A stretch of DNA of 64,000 bases from Candidatus Hoaglandella endobia. Its GTDB lineage: Bacteria; Pseudomonadota; Gammaproteobacteria; Enterobacterales; Enterobacteriaceae. Positions 42,470 through 53,440 of the stretch are shown here, one piece after another (within the stretch, counting starts at the first letter, position 1; every line of letters starts with the position of its first letter). Below the pieces are notes generated by a model. That model was not told the DNA's origin. It was given only the letters and a program-made list of their open reading frames with translations, and made no database searches. A program made the position numbers and the translations under genes. The stretch spans positions 398,365 to 462,364 of the forward strand of contig NZ_LN999835.1 of NCBI RefSeq assembly GCF_900044015.1. Direction: 5' to 3'.

Positions 42470-43000
42470 TCAGAATGATTTGTCCTCATTTGACATTGTG
42501 TTCATAGTTATTTTATTAGCGGGACAGAAGAAACCGTCTAATAGCATAAACAATGCGCCGATACAAATAACAAGATCCGCCACATTAAATGTTGGCCAAT
42601 GCCAATCGCTCACATAAAAATCGATAAAGTCGATTACTACGCCGTGAACCATTCGGTCGAACAGGTTACCAAGCGCGCCCCCAATAATCATGGCGTAGGC
42701 AGCATTCAACAACCTATTACGATAATCAGATTGATACATCATGACCAATAGCATCACCGTAATAACCAAAGCAATAACTGAAAATAACCAGCATTGCCAG
42801 CCGCCTTGGTCTGCCAAAAAACTAAAGGCTGCTCCTGGATTATGCACATAGGTAAAATTGATAAAAGGTATAACCACTACTGACTTGCCGAGAGCACAGT
42901 AGGTCATGATCAACTTCTTACTGCTGAGATCCAGCAGTAGTACCACCGAAGTAATCCAAAGCCAGCAAAATCTTGTTGAAGTAAACATGCTATTATTCAT
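42470..43000 (-). CDS. lspA: Prolipoprotein signal peptidase LspA
   Basis: Cleaves lipoprotein signal peptides after lipidation. The 176 residues (164 in E. coli) have four membrane helices and the catalytic aspartates in [10 protein letters not shown] (near 122) and VDFIDFYV with [11 protein letters not shown] (near 140-150). Its ATG shares one base with the ileS stop, as in coupled ileS-lspA. fkpB, ispH and rihC, between it and dapB in E. coli, are gone. Client lipoproteins in this window are TraT and LptE. Confidence 0.95.
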   Translation of the reverse strand: MNNSMFTSTRFCWLWITSVVLLLDLSSKKLIMTYCALGKSVVVIPFINFTYVHNPGAAFSFLADQGGWQCWLFSVIALVITVMLLVMMYQSDYRNRLLNAAYAMIIGGALGNLFDRMVHGVVIDFIDFYVSDWHWPTFNVADLVICIGALFMLLDGFFCPANKITMNTMSNEDKSF

Positions 43001-45816
43001 TAGACAAATTTACGCTTTTCGCCCGGAGCAACCATGTTGGTAACACAGCGCCCACAAAGTTCCGGATGATCAGCATGTTGACCAATATCAGTTTCATAAT
43101 GCCAGCAGCGCGGGCATTTTTTGCCTTCTGCGTTGCACAAGGAGATTTTAAGTCCCTTAAGCCCTTCGCATTGTACCGCATCATTACTAGCATCGGCTAG
43201 ATTCGCCACCTGCGCTTTCGACGTCAGCAGCAAGAAATGAAGCTCCCCCCCTAGCTCGTTTAATTGCTCGGCTAGTGTAGGCTCTGCATATAGAGTGACT
43301 TGGGCTTCCAACGAAGCGCCGATACGTTTTTCTGCTCTCGCTTGCTCGATGATTTTATTAGTTTCGCAGCGTACCTGCAACATTATTTGCCAATAATCAT
43401 CGTTCAGCGGTTGCGTAACTGCCAGGCCGCACAGACCATCATACCATGTCTCAGTAAAGACAAACTGCGCCCGTTTTCCCAGCATAAAGCCCCAGATCTC
43501 GTCTGCAGTAAACGACATAATAGGCGCCATCCAGCGAACCAGAGCCTCTACAATATGGTAGAATGCGGTCTGACAACTACGGCGGGCGATACTGTCTGCT
43601 TTAGTGGTATATTGTCGATCTTTGATAATATCCAGGTAAAAAGCACTCAGTTCCACTGAGCAAAATTTTATCATAAGCTTTATAACCTGATGAAAATCAT
43701 AGCGTTCATAAGCGGCAATAATCTCCTCCTGCGCTGCTTGTGCTCGGCCTACCGCCCAACGATCAAGCACTACCATTTGTTCTGGACTTACGCTATGTAG
43801 CGCTGGATCAAAACCATTTAGGTTAGCTAGTAGAAAACGCGCGGTATTGCGAATACGGCGATAGGAGTCCGTAGAGTGCTTGAGAATTTCATCGGAGATA
43901 GCCATCTCACCCGTATAATCGGTAGAAGCGACCCAAAGGCGCAAGATATCTGCACCTAATTTTTTTACGACATGTTGCGGGCTAACCACGTTACCTACCG
44001 ATTTGGACATTTTTCGCCCCTTACCGTCCACGGTGAAGCTGTGGGTCAGCACCTGGCGATAAGGCGCTCCGCTTTTTATAGCAGAAGAAATTATTAATGA
44101 CGACATGAACCAGCCTCGATGCTGGTCGGATCCCTCTAAATACATATCAGGCTTTTTGCCGTTGAATTCAGGTCGCACCGCTACTACTGAGTAGTGTGTA
44201 GAACCTGAATCAAACCATACATCAAGCGTATCTGGCACCTTATGATAATAGGTGGCAGCGTCGCCCAGGATTTCTCTAGGATCTAAATCCCACCACGCCT
44301 GAATGCCATCTTGCTCTACTCGTTGTGCCACAGACTCTATTAATTCAACGGTGCGCGGATGCAGCGCTCCAGTTTTATTATGCACAAACAGCGACATCGG
44401 TACACCCCAAGTGCGCTGACGAGAAATACACCAGTCAGGACGGTTAGACACCATGGTTGTAAGACACTCTTGGCCCCACTCAGGGATCCATTGCACCTTT
44501 TTTACTTCAGCCAGCGACTGCTGACGTAAGTCTAGATGGTCCATTTTAATGAACCACTGCGACGTAGTGCGGAAGATAATAGGCGTTTTATGGCGCCAGC
44601 AGTGGGGATAACTATGCTTTAATTTCTCTACGTGCAGTAAAGAGCCAACGTCGCGCAGTAAACCAACTACGACATCATTAGCTTTAAATACTTGCAAACC
44701 TGCCAGTAACGGCAGCATACTCGGTAAATAGCAACCATCAGGACCGATAGGATTAGCAATTTCTAAGCCGTATCGCTTACCAACAATAAAGTCTTCAGGG
44801 CCGTGGCCAGGAGCGATATGTACTGCGCCGGTTCCTACCTCTAACGTTACATGTTGACTGAGAATAGTGGGCACATCGTAATCCATAAAAGGATGAGAGA
44901 ACCGCATCAATTCTAAAGCAACACCTTTGGCACTGCCCAAGACTATACACTGCTCAAAGCCAATGCGGCCCATTACTCTCTTAACCAGAGATTCGGCTAA
45001 AATGTATCCTTGGCCATCGATCTTAATAAGTTGATAGTCGTAATCAGGGTGCAGAGCAATGGCGCGATTAGCAGGCAATGTCCAAGGCGTGGTAGTCCAG
45101 ATGACCAGCGCTATCTGCTCCATGAAACCATGGACGCCAAACTTTGCTGCGACCTCTTGAGGAGCAAGAGCCATGAAGGCAACGTCAATGGATAATGAGG
45201 TCCAATCATAATATTCCACCTCTGCCTCTGCTAACGAGGAACGGCAATCGATACACCAGTGCACCGGTTTAACACCCTTATGCAGATGGCCATTGGCAAT
45301 AATCTTACCAAGCGCGCGGATAATATTCGCCTCAGTAGCGAAGTCCATCGTCATATAAGGGTGATCCCAGTCGCCTAGCACGCCCAAGCGGATAAAATCT
45401 TTTTTTTGCTCAGCCACTTGTTCGGTAGCATAGCAGCGGCAGGCGGTACGAAACTCTGCCTCGCTTACTTTCTCACCTGGTTTGCCAATAAGCTGTTCTA
45501 CCTTAAGTTCTATTGGAAGACCGTGGCAGTCCCAGCCAGGTAAAAAAGGCGAATTATAACCCATTAATCCTTTAGATTTTACAATAATATCTTTTAGAAT
45601 CTTATTAACTGAATGACCGATATGAATCCTACCGTTCGCATACGGAGGACCGTCGTGTAAAATAAATTTTTTTTTACCTTTTTTAGCTTGACGAATTTTC
45701 CCGTACAAATTCTGTTCATACCAGCGTTGCAGCACTTTAGGTTCGCGCTTGGTGAGATCGCCGCGCATAGGGAACCTGGTATGCGGTAAATTCAGAGTAT
45801 TTTTATAATCAGTCAT
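43000..45816 (-). CDS. ileS: Isoleucyl-tRNA synthetase IleS
   Basis: Class I synthetase charging tRNA-Ile. The 938 residues equal E. coli, with [20 protein letters not shown] (HIGH motif, near 55), an editing domain (about 190-400), KMSKSVGN (near 602) and the C-terminal zinc finger CPRCWHYET...CGRC (near 900-925). It precedes lspA with a one-base overlap; ribF, normally upstream, is missing. Confidence 0.98.
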   Translation of the reverse strand: MTDYKNTLNLPHTRFPMRGDLTKREPKVLQRWYEQNLYGKIRQAKKGKKKFILHDGPPYANGRIHIGHSVNKILKDIIVKSKGLMGYNSPFLPGWDCHGLPIELKVEQLIGKPGEKVSEAEFRTACRCYATEQVAEQKKDFIRLGVLGDWDHPYMTMDFATEANIIRALGKIIANGHLHKGVKPVHWCIDCRSSLAEAEVEYYDWTSLSIDVAFMALAPQEVAAKFGVHGFMEQIALVIWTTTPWTLPANRAIALHPDYDYQLIKIDGQGYILAESLVKRVMGRIGFEQCIVLGSAKGVALELMRFSHPFMDYDVPTILSQHVTLEVGTGAVHIAPGHGPEDFIVGKRYGLEIANPIGPDGCYLPSMLPLLAGLQVFKANDVVVGLLRDVGSLLHVEKLKHSYPHCWRHKTPIIFRTTSQWFIKMDHLDLRQQSLAEVKKVQWIPEWGQECLTTMVSNRPDWCISRQRTWGVPMSLFVHNKTGALHPRTVELIESVAQRVEQDGIQAWWDLDPREILGDAATYYHKVPDTLDVWFDSGSTHYSVVAVRPEFNGKKPDMYLEGSDQHRGWFMSSLIISSAIKSGAPYRQVLTHSFTVDGKGRKMSKSVGNVVSPQHVVKKLGADILRLWVASTDYTGEMAISDEILKHSTDSYRRIRNTARFLLANLNGFDPALHSVSPEQMVVLDRWAVGRAQAAQEEIIAAYERYDFHQVIKLMIKFCSVELSAFYLDIIKDRQYTTKADSIARRSCQTAFYHIVEALVRWMAPIMSFTADEIWGFMLGKRAQFVFTETWYDGLCGLAVTQPLNDDYWQIMLQVRCETNKIIEQARAEKRIGASLEAQVTLYAEPTLAEQLNELGGELHFLLLTSKAQVANLADASNDAVQCEGLKGLKISLCNAEGKKCPRCWHYETDIGQHADHPELCGRCVTNMVAPGEKRKFV

Positions 45817-46406
45817 TCTATTCTCGGTTTTATTTTTTTGTTGTTTTAATTCATTAAGCGGGAAAACCCGTTGTTTATTATGTAGTTTGGAGCGTATAAA
45901 AAAATTTCAAGAAGCTGGCACAGAACAGCGGCGTTAGCTGGGGATCGAGATTAGCCAAAACAGACAATAAATTATCATATAATGATGCTGGAAAAATACA
46001 GTAAATCTACACAGCGCAACGCGGCCAGAAAGGCGATAAGGGTGACTAACAGTATTTCAGCTTCCATCAGCTACGCAGCCCCCCTGGTTATGCGCTATAC
46101 TCTTGTGGCTGGAATTAAAATATCATTAATGGTAAACCTAGACGATTGTTTTCATACCGTAATTAATATTATTTATTAGACTATCTCTTAGCCTAGATTG
46201 TTATTCGTAATTTTTACGGTGCTCAGCTATTATAAATAGTTAGCTTATAACACTTAAGATCGAACTTAGATAGAGATTAGATCTAATATATGAGTATATA
46301 ATCAAAATTTGTAGTTATTTACTCAAATTAATTGACAAACAAAACTAACAGGTACAGTATTAACCTTTTAGGTATTTTATTAGAATAGGTTTAGGAGAGT
46401 TGGATC
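45817..46406. other. Spacer where ribF is lost
   Basis: About 590 bases separate ileS (minus) and rpsT (plus). Minus-strand fragments such as SIAHNQGGCVA and HPYRLSGRV (around 46000-46110) might be ribF traces (IHNLSQAPQEGCVL and HPFAISGRVV in E. coli), which would fit the E. coli position, but the matches are short. A 65-residue plus-strand ORF at 45982 looks like a shadow. TTGACA at 46332-46337 may be the -35 box of rpsT, with a weak -10. Confidence 0.4.
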
Positions 46407-46670
46407 TTGGCTAAGATCAAATCAGCTAAGAAACGTGCTATACAAACTGAAAAGCGTCGGCAGCATAATGCAAGCCGACGCTCCATGGTACGTACCTTTA
46501 TTAAAAAGGTATATGCAGCTATCGCTTCTGGAGATAAAGCAAATGCCCAGAATGCGTTTGCTGCTATGCAACCGATTATTGACCGTCAGGCCAGCAAAAA
46601 AATAATTCATAAAAATAAAGCTGCACGTCATAAGTCGAAACTAAGCAGGCAGATCAAAGCCATGCAGTAG
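46407..46670 (+). CDS. rpsT: 30S ribosomal protein S20 (RpsT), UUG start
   Basis: Primary 16S rRNA-binding protein. The 87 residues match E. coli S20 in length, starting at TTG 46407 ([20 protein letters not shown]) with AGGAG upstream (about 46392). Use of UUG is the known peculiarity of E. coli rpsT, where it is tied to autogenous control. The start is therefore well supported. It converges on dnaJ. Confidence 0.97.
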   Translation: MAKIKSAKKRAIQTEKRRQHNASRRSMVRTFIKKVYAAIASGDKANAQNAFAAMQPIIDRQASKKIIHKNKAARHKSKLSRQIKAMQ

Positions 46671-46701
46671 CAGTAGATGTTTACAGAAACAAGACTCTAC
46701 T

Positions 46702-47823
46702 CTATCGAGTTAAATCGTCAAAGAATTTTTTGACACCATCAAAAAAACTTTTTGATCGTGGACTATTCTGAGCACCACTTGGACCACCGAAACTTTCGGC
46801 TAACTCGCGGAGCAGCTGTTTTTGCCGCTCGTTGAGCTTGACCGGAGTTTCTACCACAGCTTGGCACAGCAAATCACCTGGGTTACCGCCGCGTACTGAT
46901 TTCACGCCCTTACCGCGCATGCGGAACAGCCTTCCCGTCTGGGTTTCCGACGGCACCTTAAGTTTAACCCGTCCGTCTAGCGTCGGCACCTCTATTTCGC
47001 CACCTAGCGCCGCCATAGCGAAATTGATCGGCACTTCGCAATAAAGATCATTATCTTTACGTTCAAAAATAGGGTGTTTACGCACCTGTACCTGAATATA
47101 TAGATCTCCTGCAAGTGATCCATGTCCACCTACTTCACCTTCACCAGACAGGCGAATGCGATCGCCGGTATCTACTCCTGGCGGTATTTTAACCGACAAG
47201 GTCTTATATTTTTCTACTCGACCATGACCATGACACTGATAACATAAATGTTTAATGATCTTACCCTGACCATGGCAGTTAGTACAAGTCTGTTGCACGG
47301 CAAAAAATCCCTGGCGCACCTGTACCTGACCTTTACCATGACAGGTCTGACAGGTTACTGCCGAGGTACCAGGCTTAGCGCCGCTACCATTACAAAAGGC
47401 GCACTCCGCCAATGTTGGAACGCGAATTTCACGGTTCACACCGCGAACTACCTCTTCAAGGGAAAGCTCTATGTTATAGCGCAAATCAGCACCTTTACTT
47501 GCGCGCTGACGCCGACCACCGCCAAAAATATCCCCAAAAACGTCTCCAAAGATATCACTAAAATCTGTACCGCTAGTGCCAGAGCCCATACCTCCCTGTT
47601 CAAATGCTACGTGACCGTATTGATCGTAGGCAGCGCGCTTTTGCGCGTCATTCAATACTTCATAGGCTTCTTTGATCTCCTTAAATTTGGCTTCAGCTTC
47701 AGCATTTCCTGGATTCCGATCCGGATGGAATTTCATCGCCAGTCGTTTATAGGCTTTTTTTATTTCATAATCTTTAGCGTCACGGGAAACGCCCAAAATA
47801 TCGTAATAGTCTGATTTTGCCAT
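46702..47823 (-). CDS. dnaJ: Chaperone DnaJ
   Basis: Hsp40 co-chaperone that stimulates DnaK ATPase. The 373 residues (376 in E. coli) show the J domain with HPD (near 33), a Gly/Phe-rich region (75-105), four zinc-finger repeats ([32 protein letters not shown]; about 140-205) and the C-terminal substrate domains. It follows dnaK on the same strand with 112 bases between them. Confidence 0.98.
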   Translation of the reverse strand: MAKSDYYDILGVSRDAKDYEIKKAYKRLAMKFHPDRNPGNAEAEAKFKEIKEAYEVLNDAQKRAAYDQYGHVAFEQGGMGSGTSGTDFSDIFGDVFGDIFGGGRRQRASKGADLRYNIELSLEEVVRGVNREIRVPTLAECAFCNGSGAKPGTSAVTCQTCHGKGQVQVRQGFFAVQQTCTNCHGQGKIIKHLCYQCHGHGRVEKYKTLSVKIPPGVDTGDRIRLSGEGEVGGHGSLAGDLYIQVQVRKHPIFERKDNDLYCEVPINFAMAALGGEIEVPTLDGRVKLKVPSETQTGRLFRMRGKGVKSVRGGNPGDLLCQAVVETPVKLNERQKQLLRELAESFGGPSGAQNSPRSKSFFDGVKKFFDDLTR

Positions 47824-47935
47824 CGTCGTCTCTTCCTGCCCTTAACATGCTTGCACGGGCGTAGAGTTACCCCGACGTGCTTCTTACAAGTTGCGGCATT
47901 ATTGCTATCCTTGCCGCAGTGCCCATTTAGGGTTC

Positions 47936-49849
47936 TTATTTTTTATCTTTCACTTCCTCAAAGTCGGCATCAACTACATCTTCACTCGTAGCTTTGGTGC
48001 CGCCGTCAACGTTATCTTCTCTAGCCATCTGTGCCTGCTGCTGAACTACTTCCAGTAATTTACCAGATAACTGGATTAGCACCTTCATTTTAGCTTCGAT
48101 ATTAGCTTTATCCTCACTTTTAAGTGAGGTATCTAAATCTTTCAGTGCCTCCGCGATAGCAGTCTTATCGTTATCTGGTAGTTTATTGCCCGCATCTTCT
48201 AACTGCTTACGAGTGCTATGCAGCAGATGATCTGCTTGGTTGCGGGTCTGTACTAGTTCTTCAAACTTACGGTCTGATTCAGCGTTGGCTTCTGCGTCTA
48301 GAACCATCTTCTGTATTTCTTGCTCGTTTAAGCCAGAAGATGCCTTGATCGTAATTTTCTGTTCACGACCACTGTTTTTATCCTTAGCAGATACATGTAA
48401 AATACCGTCTGCATCGATATCGAACGTCACCTCAATTTGAGGTGTGCCTCGCATGGCCGGCGCGATGCCATCTAAATTGAATTGTCCCAGAGACTTGTTA
48501 TCGCAGGAGCGCTTACGCTCACCCTGAAGAACATGGATAGTCACGGCTGACTGATTATCTTCTGCGGTTGAAAATACCTGGCTATGTTTAGTGGGGATAG
48601 TGGTGTTCTTAGCGATAAGCGGTGTCATAACACCACCCATGGTTTCGATACCTAATGATAGCGGAGTAACGTCCAACAGCAACACATGCTTCACGTCTCC
48701 GGCTAAAACGCCGCCTTGCACAGCAGCGCCGATTGCTACTGCCTCGTCTGGGTTGACGTCCTTACGCGGCTCTTTGCCAAAAAAATCAGAGACTTTTTTT
48801 TGCACTAGCGGCATACGGGTTTGCCCGCCCACTAGAAGAACATCTTTTATATCAGACACTGATAAGCTAGCATCCTTTAGCGCCACTTTCAGCGGCTCTA
48901 GTGTACGATTAACCAGAGCTTCAACTAACGATTCAAGCTTAGCTCGGGTTACTTTTAGGTTCATATGTTTTGGACCAGTAGCATCTGCTGTAATGTATGG
49001 CAGGTTGACGTCGGTCTGCTGCGCAGAAGATAGCTCAATCTTAGCTTTTTCTGCAGCGTCTTTCAGACGCTGCATCGCTAGCGGATCATTACGCAGGTCG
49101 ATCCCTTGTTCTTTCTTGAACTCATCAACTAAGTAATTGATAAGACGGCTGTCAAAATCCTCCCCTCCCAAATGGGTATCTCCATTGGTAGCTAAAACTT
49201 CGAAGGTTTTCTCTCCGTCAACATCGTCAATTTCAATAATTGAAATATCAAAAGTACCACCACCTAGGTCATAGACAGCGATGGTACGGTTACCGGTTTC
49301 TTTGTCGAGACCATAGGCCAGAGCAGCAGCTGTTGGTTCATTGATGATGCGCTTAACATCTAGTCCGGCAATGCGACCGGCGTCTTTGGTCGCCTGACGC
49401 TGTGTATCATTAAAATAGGCCGGCACGGTAATAACCGCCTCGGTAACTGACTCGCCTAGATGATCTTCTGCCGTCTTTTTCATTTTTTTCAAAATCTCTG
49501 CAGAAATCTGTGGAGGAGCCATTTTTTGGCCTTTAACCTCCAACCAAGCATCACCGTTAGCTGCAGCTATGATTTTGTACGGCATAATATTTACATCACG
49601 CTGTACCTCTTCATCTTGGTAGCGACGACCTATTAGACGCTTAATAGCGAACAAGGTATTTTTAGGGTTAGTGACGGACTGACGTTTAGCCGGCTGACCA
49701 ACTAGAATTTCACCGTCCTGCGTATAGGCAATGATAGAAGGAGTCGTACGATCGCCTTCGCTATTTTCAAGTACACGAGGCTTGTTGCCTTCGATAATTG
49801 CGATGCAAGAATTGGTCGTACCCAAGTCGATACCAATAATTTTACCCAT
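47936..49849 (-). CDS. dnaK: Chaperone DnaK (Hsp70)
   Basis: Major Hsp70, often highly expressed in endosymbionts. The 637 residues (638 in E. coli) begin [20 protein letters not shown], with the ATPase domain (about 1-385), the linker [12 protein letters not shown], the substrate domain and a lid that ends EEVKDKK. It heads dnaK-dnaJ and is preceded by a heat-shock promoter at 49972-50003. Confidence 0.98.
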   Translation of the reverse strand: MGKIIGIDLGTTNSCIAIIEGNKPRVLENSEGDRTTPSIIAYTQDGEILVGQPAKRQSVTNPKNTLFAIKRLIGRRYQDEEVQRDVNIMPYKIIAAANGDAWLEVKGQKMAPPQISAEILKKMKKTAEDHLGESVTEAVITVPAYFNDTQRQATKDAGRIAGLDVKRIINEPTAAALAYGLDKETGNRTIAVYDLGGGTFDISIIEIDDVDGEKTFEVLATNGDTHLGGEDFDSRLINYLVDEFKKEQGIDLRNDPLAMQRLKDAAEKAKIELSSAQQTDVNLPYITADATGPKHMNLKVTRAKLESLVEALVNRTLEPLKVALKDASLSVSDIKDVLLVGGQTRMPLVQKKVSDFFGKEPRKDVNPDEAVAIGAAVQGGVLAGDVKHVLLLDVTPLSLGIETMGGVMTPLIAKNTTIPTKHSQVFSTAEDNQSAVTIHVLQGERKRSCDNKSLGQFNLDGIAPAMRGTPQIEVTFDIDADGILHVSAKDKNSGREQKITIKASSGLNEQEIQKMVLDAEANAESDRKFEELVQTRNQADHLLHSTRKQLEDAGNKLPDNDKTAIAEALKDLDTSLKSEDKANIEAKMKVLIQLSGKLLEVVQQQAQMAREDNVDGGTKATSEDVVDADFEEVKDKK

Positions 49850-50156
49850 CTAAACATCTCCACTAAAAGTTTAATGTTACTGTGGTAGTAAACCTGATAT
49901 GTGGTTTTAAATGTAATTTTCAAGTTTTCCTACCGTATTATTTCCAAGTTTTACAAAGTGTGATACTAGTTATGATGGGGTCATGCCCTCTTTCATCAAG
50001 GGGTACAAGCAAAAAATATGCACAGGATGTGACGCTGACTTTGTTTTATTAGATGTAATTTTTTTGATATGCATTTCGATAAATGTACTTATAAGTAATG
50101 TCTTTTTTTTGAACTATTATCTTTAGTTAAAGGTCGTTTTTATGGTAAGGTCGTTT
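49850..50156. other. dnaK upstream region
   Basis: About 307 bases between dnaK and thrC, both on the minus strand. It holds the sigma-32-type dnaK promoter and, close to thrC, a 17-bp tandem duplication. No remnant of the genes between thrC and dnaK in E. coli (such as yaaA, talB, mog) is readable. Confidence 0.6.
49972..50003 (-). promoter_or_regulatory. Sigma-32 heat-shock promoter of dnaK
   Basis: On the minus strand CCCCTTGAT (50003-49995), 14 bases, then CCCCATCAT (49980-49972) nearly repeats E. coli dnaK P1 (CCCCTTGAT ... CCCCATTTA). This implies that a sigma-32 (RpoH) still works in the cell. It lies about 120 bases before the dnaK ATG. Confidence 0.85.
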
Positions 50157-50163
50157 TTATAGT
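50130..50163 (+). repeat. 17-bp tandem duplication after thrC
   Basis: AAGGTCGTTTTTATGGT (50130-50146) is followed by a copy with one mismatch (50147-50163). The second copy reaches into the thrC stop region. Confidence 0.9.
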
Positions 50164-51443
50164 ATAGACAGCATATACTGCCGCAGTTCAGAGAACTGCG
50201 GCAGTATATGCACTGATAGTATTGGCAACGCTGCGCGTACAGCAAGCGCTGGTGGTAACGGTAGTCTCTGGTTCAGGATCTGCTCTACCAAATCTTTAAA
50301 TTTTGCTGGATGTGCAGTGCCTAAAAACAAACCATATTCGCCTGGTTTTAGTTTTTCGCGTAGAAGACGGTAGGCAATGGCAGCATGTGGTTCGGAAACG
50401 TAGCCTAGCGTTGCTAACTCCCGTATCGTCTCAGCAGTAGTGTCGTCGTCAATGCAACCGTAATCAAGTGTATCTAGTTGCCAATTTTTACGCAGGAACA
50501 GTTCCTCTACCCGAGGCCAATTATTGGGCTGGCTAACGTCCATAGCGTTAGACAAAGTAGTGACGGTAGGATTAGGCCGCCAGAAACCGCCGCTTAAATA
50601 GCGCGGAACTGTATCATTAGAATTAGTAGCGGCGATGTAACGCTTCACTGGAAGACCCAACGTTTTCGCCATCAGGCCGGCGGTCAAATTACCAAAATTA
50701 CCGCTCGGGACCGATATTACTAATTGATTATTTGACTGCTGTGTTAATTGCGCTACCGCCTCGAAATAATAACATATTTGCGCCAGTAAACGGCTAATAT
50801 TAATAGAATTAGCTGAATTTAAACCTAGCCTTTGTTTCAGCTGTTTATCGTCAAATGCCTGTTTGACTAACGACTGACAAACATCAAAATCGCCCTTTAC
50901 TGCCACTGTATGAATATTACCACCGAGGGTACAGAAAAGTTTTTCCTGTAGCGGACTAATTTTACCATCTGGATACAGAATGACGACACGTACGTTTTCA
51001 AGACCATAAAAAGCGTGGGCCACCGCGGCTCCGGTATCACCGGAGGTGGCAGTAAGAATAGTTACCGGTTCCTGTCCAAACTCTGTCAGCATTTGTGCCA
51101 TAAAACGACCACCAAAATCCTTAAATGCCAGTGTCGGACCGTGAAATAACTCCAGTGCCGCAATATTCTCATTTACTGCTACTACTGGCGCTGGAAACAC
51201 AAAAGCTGATTCAACACGTGCAAAAATACGCTCGGGCGACAGCTCATCGCCAATGTAAGCTGCTAAAATGCACGCGCTGCGGCTAACAAAATCCATTTTT
51301 AGTAAATTTTTTATCTCGGTCAAGGTAAATTCTGGCAAAGCCATAGGAAAAAATAAACCTTGATTACAGCCCAGACCCTGCTTAATTGCCTGTGCAAAAC
51401 TGACTTGCTCGTTGTGTTCCTTGATATTATAAAATTTCATCAT
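50157..51443 (-). CDS. thrC: Threonine synthase ThrC
   Basis: PLP enzyme converting O-phosphohomoserine to threonine. The 428 residues equal E. coli. The PLP lysine lies in GPTLAFKDFGGRFM (near 107) and the phosphate loop in SVPSGNFGNLTAG (near 240). It follows thrB by nine bases. The last 20 codons contain a 19-bp perfect inverted repeat (50171-50211). Enzyme function depends on external PLP if pdxA is truly lost. Confidence 0.97.
   Translation of the reverse strand: MMKFYNIKEHNEQVSFAQAIKQGLGCNQGLFFPMALPEFTLTEIKNLLKMDFVSRSACILAAYIGDELSPERIFARVESAFVFPAPVVAVNENIAALELFHGPTLAFKDFGGRFMAQMLTEFGQEPVTILTATSGDTGAAVAHAFYGLENVRVVILYPDGKISPLQEKLFCTLGGNIHTVAVKGDFDVCQSLVKQAFDDKQLKQRLGLNSANSINISRLLAQICYYFEAVAQLTQQSNNQLVISVPSGNFGNLTAGLMAKTLGLPVKRYIAATNSNDTVPRYLSGGFWRPNPTVTTLSNAMDVSQPNNWPRVEELFLRKNWQLDTLDYGCIDDDTTAETIRELATLGYVSEPHAAIAYRLLREKLKPGEYGLFLGTAHPAKFKDLVEQILNQRLPLPPALAVRAALPILSVHILPQFSELRQYMLSIL
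50171..50211. repeat. 19-bp perfect hairpin inside the thrC 3' end
   Basis: GCATATACTGCCGCAGTTC (50171-50189), three bases, and its exact complement GAACTGCGGCAGTATATGC (50193-50211). It encodes VHILPQFSELRQYM of thrC and aligns with the E. coli protein without any length change. No T run follows on either strand. Confidence 0.97.
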
Positions 51444-51452
51444 TCTATTCCA

Positions 51453-52400
51453 TTATAAAACTATGACACGTGCGCCAGTAGGATCCAGGCGACAAATGTG
51501 CACAAAACCTTCGTTATTTTGCAAGTAATACTGCTGGAACCAATCAGCAGCACACGACGCGGTATTCTGGTTATCACAGATAGCAAAGATTGTCGGACCA
51601 GAGCCAGAGATGCCGCTAGCTAATATACCTCTATTACCTAGAGCCTTACGCGCTTTTTCAAAACCGGGCAGTAATCTGGTTCGGGATGGTTCAGCGATGA
51701 CATCCTTCATAAGTCTAGCCGCTAGTGCGGACTGTTTAGTATGACAGGCATGGACAAAACCAGCCAGGTAACGGCCATGGTTAATGCAATCATGAAGACT
51801 ATAATTTTCCGGCAATATCGCCCGAGCCTCGGCAGTACTGATTTTAATACCTGGATAGGCTATTACCCATAACCAGTCATCAAAAATTGGCACTGGCTGA
51901 CTAATAATAGCATTTTCTTCTTCTAGTATCAGTTGCATGCCACCAAGAAAGCAGGGCGCAACATTATCGAAATGCACACCGCCGGAGATGCGTCCTTCCA
52001 TTTCACCCATTAACAAAAGCAGTTGATCATTGCTTAACGGCTGGTCTAAATATTCATTTAGCGCTACCAGCGCTGCCACCACTGAGCAGGCACTAGAGCC
52101 TAAGCCAGAACCGATAGGCATATTTTTCTCCAAACGCATGGTAACCTGGATCGGAGGCGACCCCAACGCCTCACAGAACCGTTGCCAGCACTGATAAACG
52201 ATATTTAGCTCTAACTCAGCTGGTAGCTTATCTACAAAATGCCCGACGTTTTCCAGACTATAACGATCAGCGCGCGTCACGCTGACACAGTCCCCTAGCA
52301 GGTGACCATTTATCGGCAATAACGCCGCGCCCAACACATCAAAACCCACGCTAACGTTGCCGATGGAGGCTGGTGCATACACTTTAACCATTTTAACCAT
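51453..52400 (-). CDS. thrB: Homoserine kinase ThrB
   Basis: GHMP kinase that phosphorylates homoserine. From ATG 52400 ([20 protein letters not shown]) it has 315 residues (310 in E. coli) and the ATP loop [17 protein letters not shown] (near 95). GGAG stands seven bases before this ATG. A 9-bp duplication ATGGTTAAA has doubled the first three codons; the ATG nine bases on would give the ancestral start. A TTG upstream (52406) is less likely. thrC follows. Confidence 0.95.
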   Translation of the reverse strand: MVKMVKVYAPASIGNVSVGFDVLGAALLPINGHLLGDCVSVTRADRYSLENVGHFVDKLPAELELNIVYQCWQRFCEALGSPPIQVTMRLEKNMPIGSGLGSSACSVVAALVALNEYLDQPLSNDQLLLLMGEMEGRISGGVHFDNVAPCFLGGMQLILEEENAIISQPVPIFDDWLWVIAYPGIKISTAEARAILPENYSLHDCINHGRYLAGFVHACHTKQSALAARLMKDVIAEPSRTRLLPGFEKARKALGNRGILASGISGSGPTIFAICDNQNTASCAADWFQQYYLQNNEGFVHICRLDPTGARVIVL

Positions 52401-52438
52401 ATTCAATCTCCAACCTTAAACTACAAGGTGTTTAAATA

Positions 52439-52560
52439 TATAAACTATAGTATCAATAACATCTTGGTCGGCGCCTTTAATGTGCAGTACCAGCGTGATT
52501 TGATTTGAATAGCGGCAAGTTGGGTCCCACTACCTAAATGTTTGATCTTTAGCACTAATG
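52439..52560 (-). pseudogene. thrA: thrA 3' remnant (aspartokinase I / homoserine dehydrogenase I)
   Basis: Directly upstream of thrB the minus strand reads VVGPNLPLFKSN in one frame and YSNQITLVLHIKGADQDV in another. These follow the ThrA C-terminus (EVDGNDPLFKVKN, then [21 protein letters not shown]). Stops and frameshifts interrupt it and the rest of the gene (over 2 kb) is gone; 52561-52801 shows nothing else. Homoserine must come from another enzyme such as MetL or from a partner. Confidence 0.6.
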
Positions 52561-52801
52561 ATTGATCCTGCTCACCACATGGCAGGATTGGCAGCTGCCA
52601 CCTTCGGCACTGGTTGTTACCACATGGTTGGAAAACCTCTATTTTAAGAGAAAACCAAATCATCGTCGTTGGCATTAAAAATTACGGGCTGCTAATACAA
52701 AGCAGCTATCACAACAGCCAACTATGGCTGTGAGATAACGCTAAAATTAACTAATAACCTCCACTGAGGATCTAATCCAGGTAGGTCTGTTAAAGCTGTG
52801 C

Positions 52802-53440
52802 TTAGTCTAGCATTGGTGTATCTACTAAGTGGGAAACATCGCCTGCTGTTTCTACTACCCAGCCTGGCGCCAGCCAGGGACTTTTCTGGTAGCATATACG
52901 GGAAATGGAACAGTTTCTTAGCCGTAATCGGCGTTCAGCAAAGGCAGGTAACCCCAGTACGGTGCTGATTAGACAGCTAAGTGCCATACTGTGACTAACC
53001 AGTAGAGGCGTACTATCTTTAGGTAATACTAGGCAGCTAGTCAGTGCAGCATACATGCGTGCGGCCATCTCGATCATTGATTCACCACCCGGAATACGGC
53101 TATCTTTTTTACCGTTAACCAGCTGCTGTCGCCATTCTTCCTCCTCTTTGCTCAGAGTAGAGATATCACGGTTTTCTAAAATTCCCATATCAAGCTCGCG
53201 CAGACGAGCATCGATCTTCATCTTACAACCGCATCTTGCAGCAATAATTTTAGCTGTGTGGCGTGTACGTCCTAGATCGCTACTGATGACATGGTTAATA
53301 CCTAGGGATTTAGCCCGTTCAGCAACTTGTTGAGCCTGGCGTTCGCCTTTAGCAGTTAATGCACTATCAGATTGTCCCTGAATACGGTGCAGAGCATTCC
53401 ATTCAGTTTCTCCATGACGAACAAGATAGACCTGTAACAT
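52802..53440 (-). CDS. gpmB: Histidine phosphatase / phosphoglycerate mutase-like GpmB
   Basis: Histidine phosphatase superfamily protein of 212 residues (215 in E. coli YtjC/GpmB), with the RHG motif LVRHGETEWN at residue 7 and the second active histidine in LLVSHSMALSCL (near 148). In E. coli it is upstream of the thr operon beyond rob-creABCD-arcA, all lost here. True phosphoglycerate mutase activity of this family is doubtful, so the substrate is uncertain. Confidence 0.92.
   Translation of the reverse strand: MLQVYLVRHGETEWNALHRIQGQSDSALTAKGERQAQQVAERAKSLGINHVISSDLGRTRHTAKIIAARCGCKMKIDARLRELDMGILENRDISTLSKEEEEWRQQLVNGKKDSRIPGGESMIEMAARMYAALTSCLVLPKDSTPLLVSHSMALSCLISTVLGLPAFAERRLRLRNCSISRICYQKSPWLAPGWVVETAGDVSHLVDTPMLD

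Noticed and set aside
45982-46179. Plus-strand 65-residue ORF
   Set aside because: No SD or known family; the opposite strand has faint ribF-like pieces.
50171-50211. Intrinsic terminator of thrC
   Set aside because: The stem is excellent but there is no T run on either strand, so I list it only as an inverted repeat.
52445-52675. Minus-strand 76-residue ORF
   Set aside because: Overlapping frames carry ThrA C-terminal similarity; this frame is a chance opening in the remnant.
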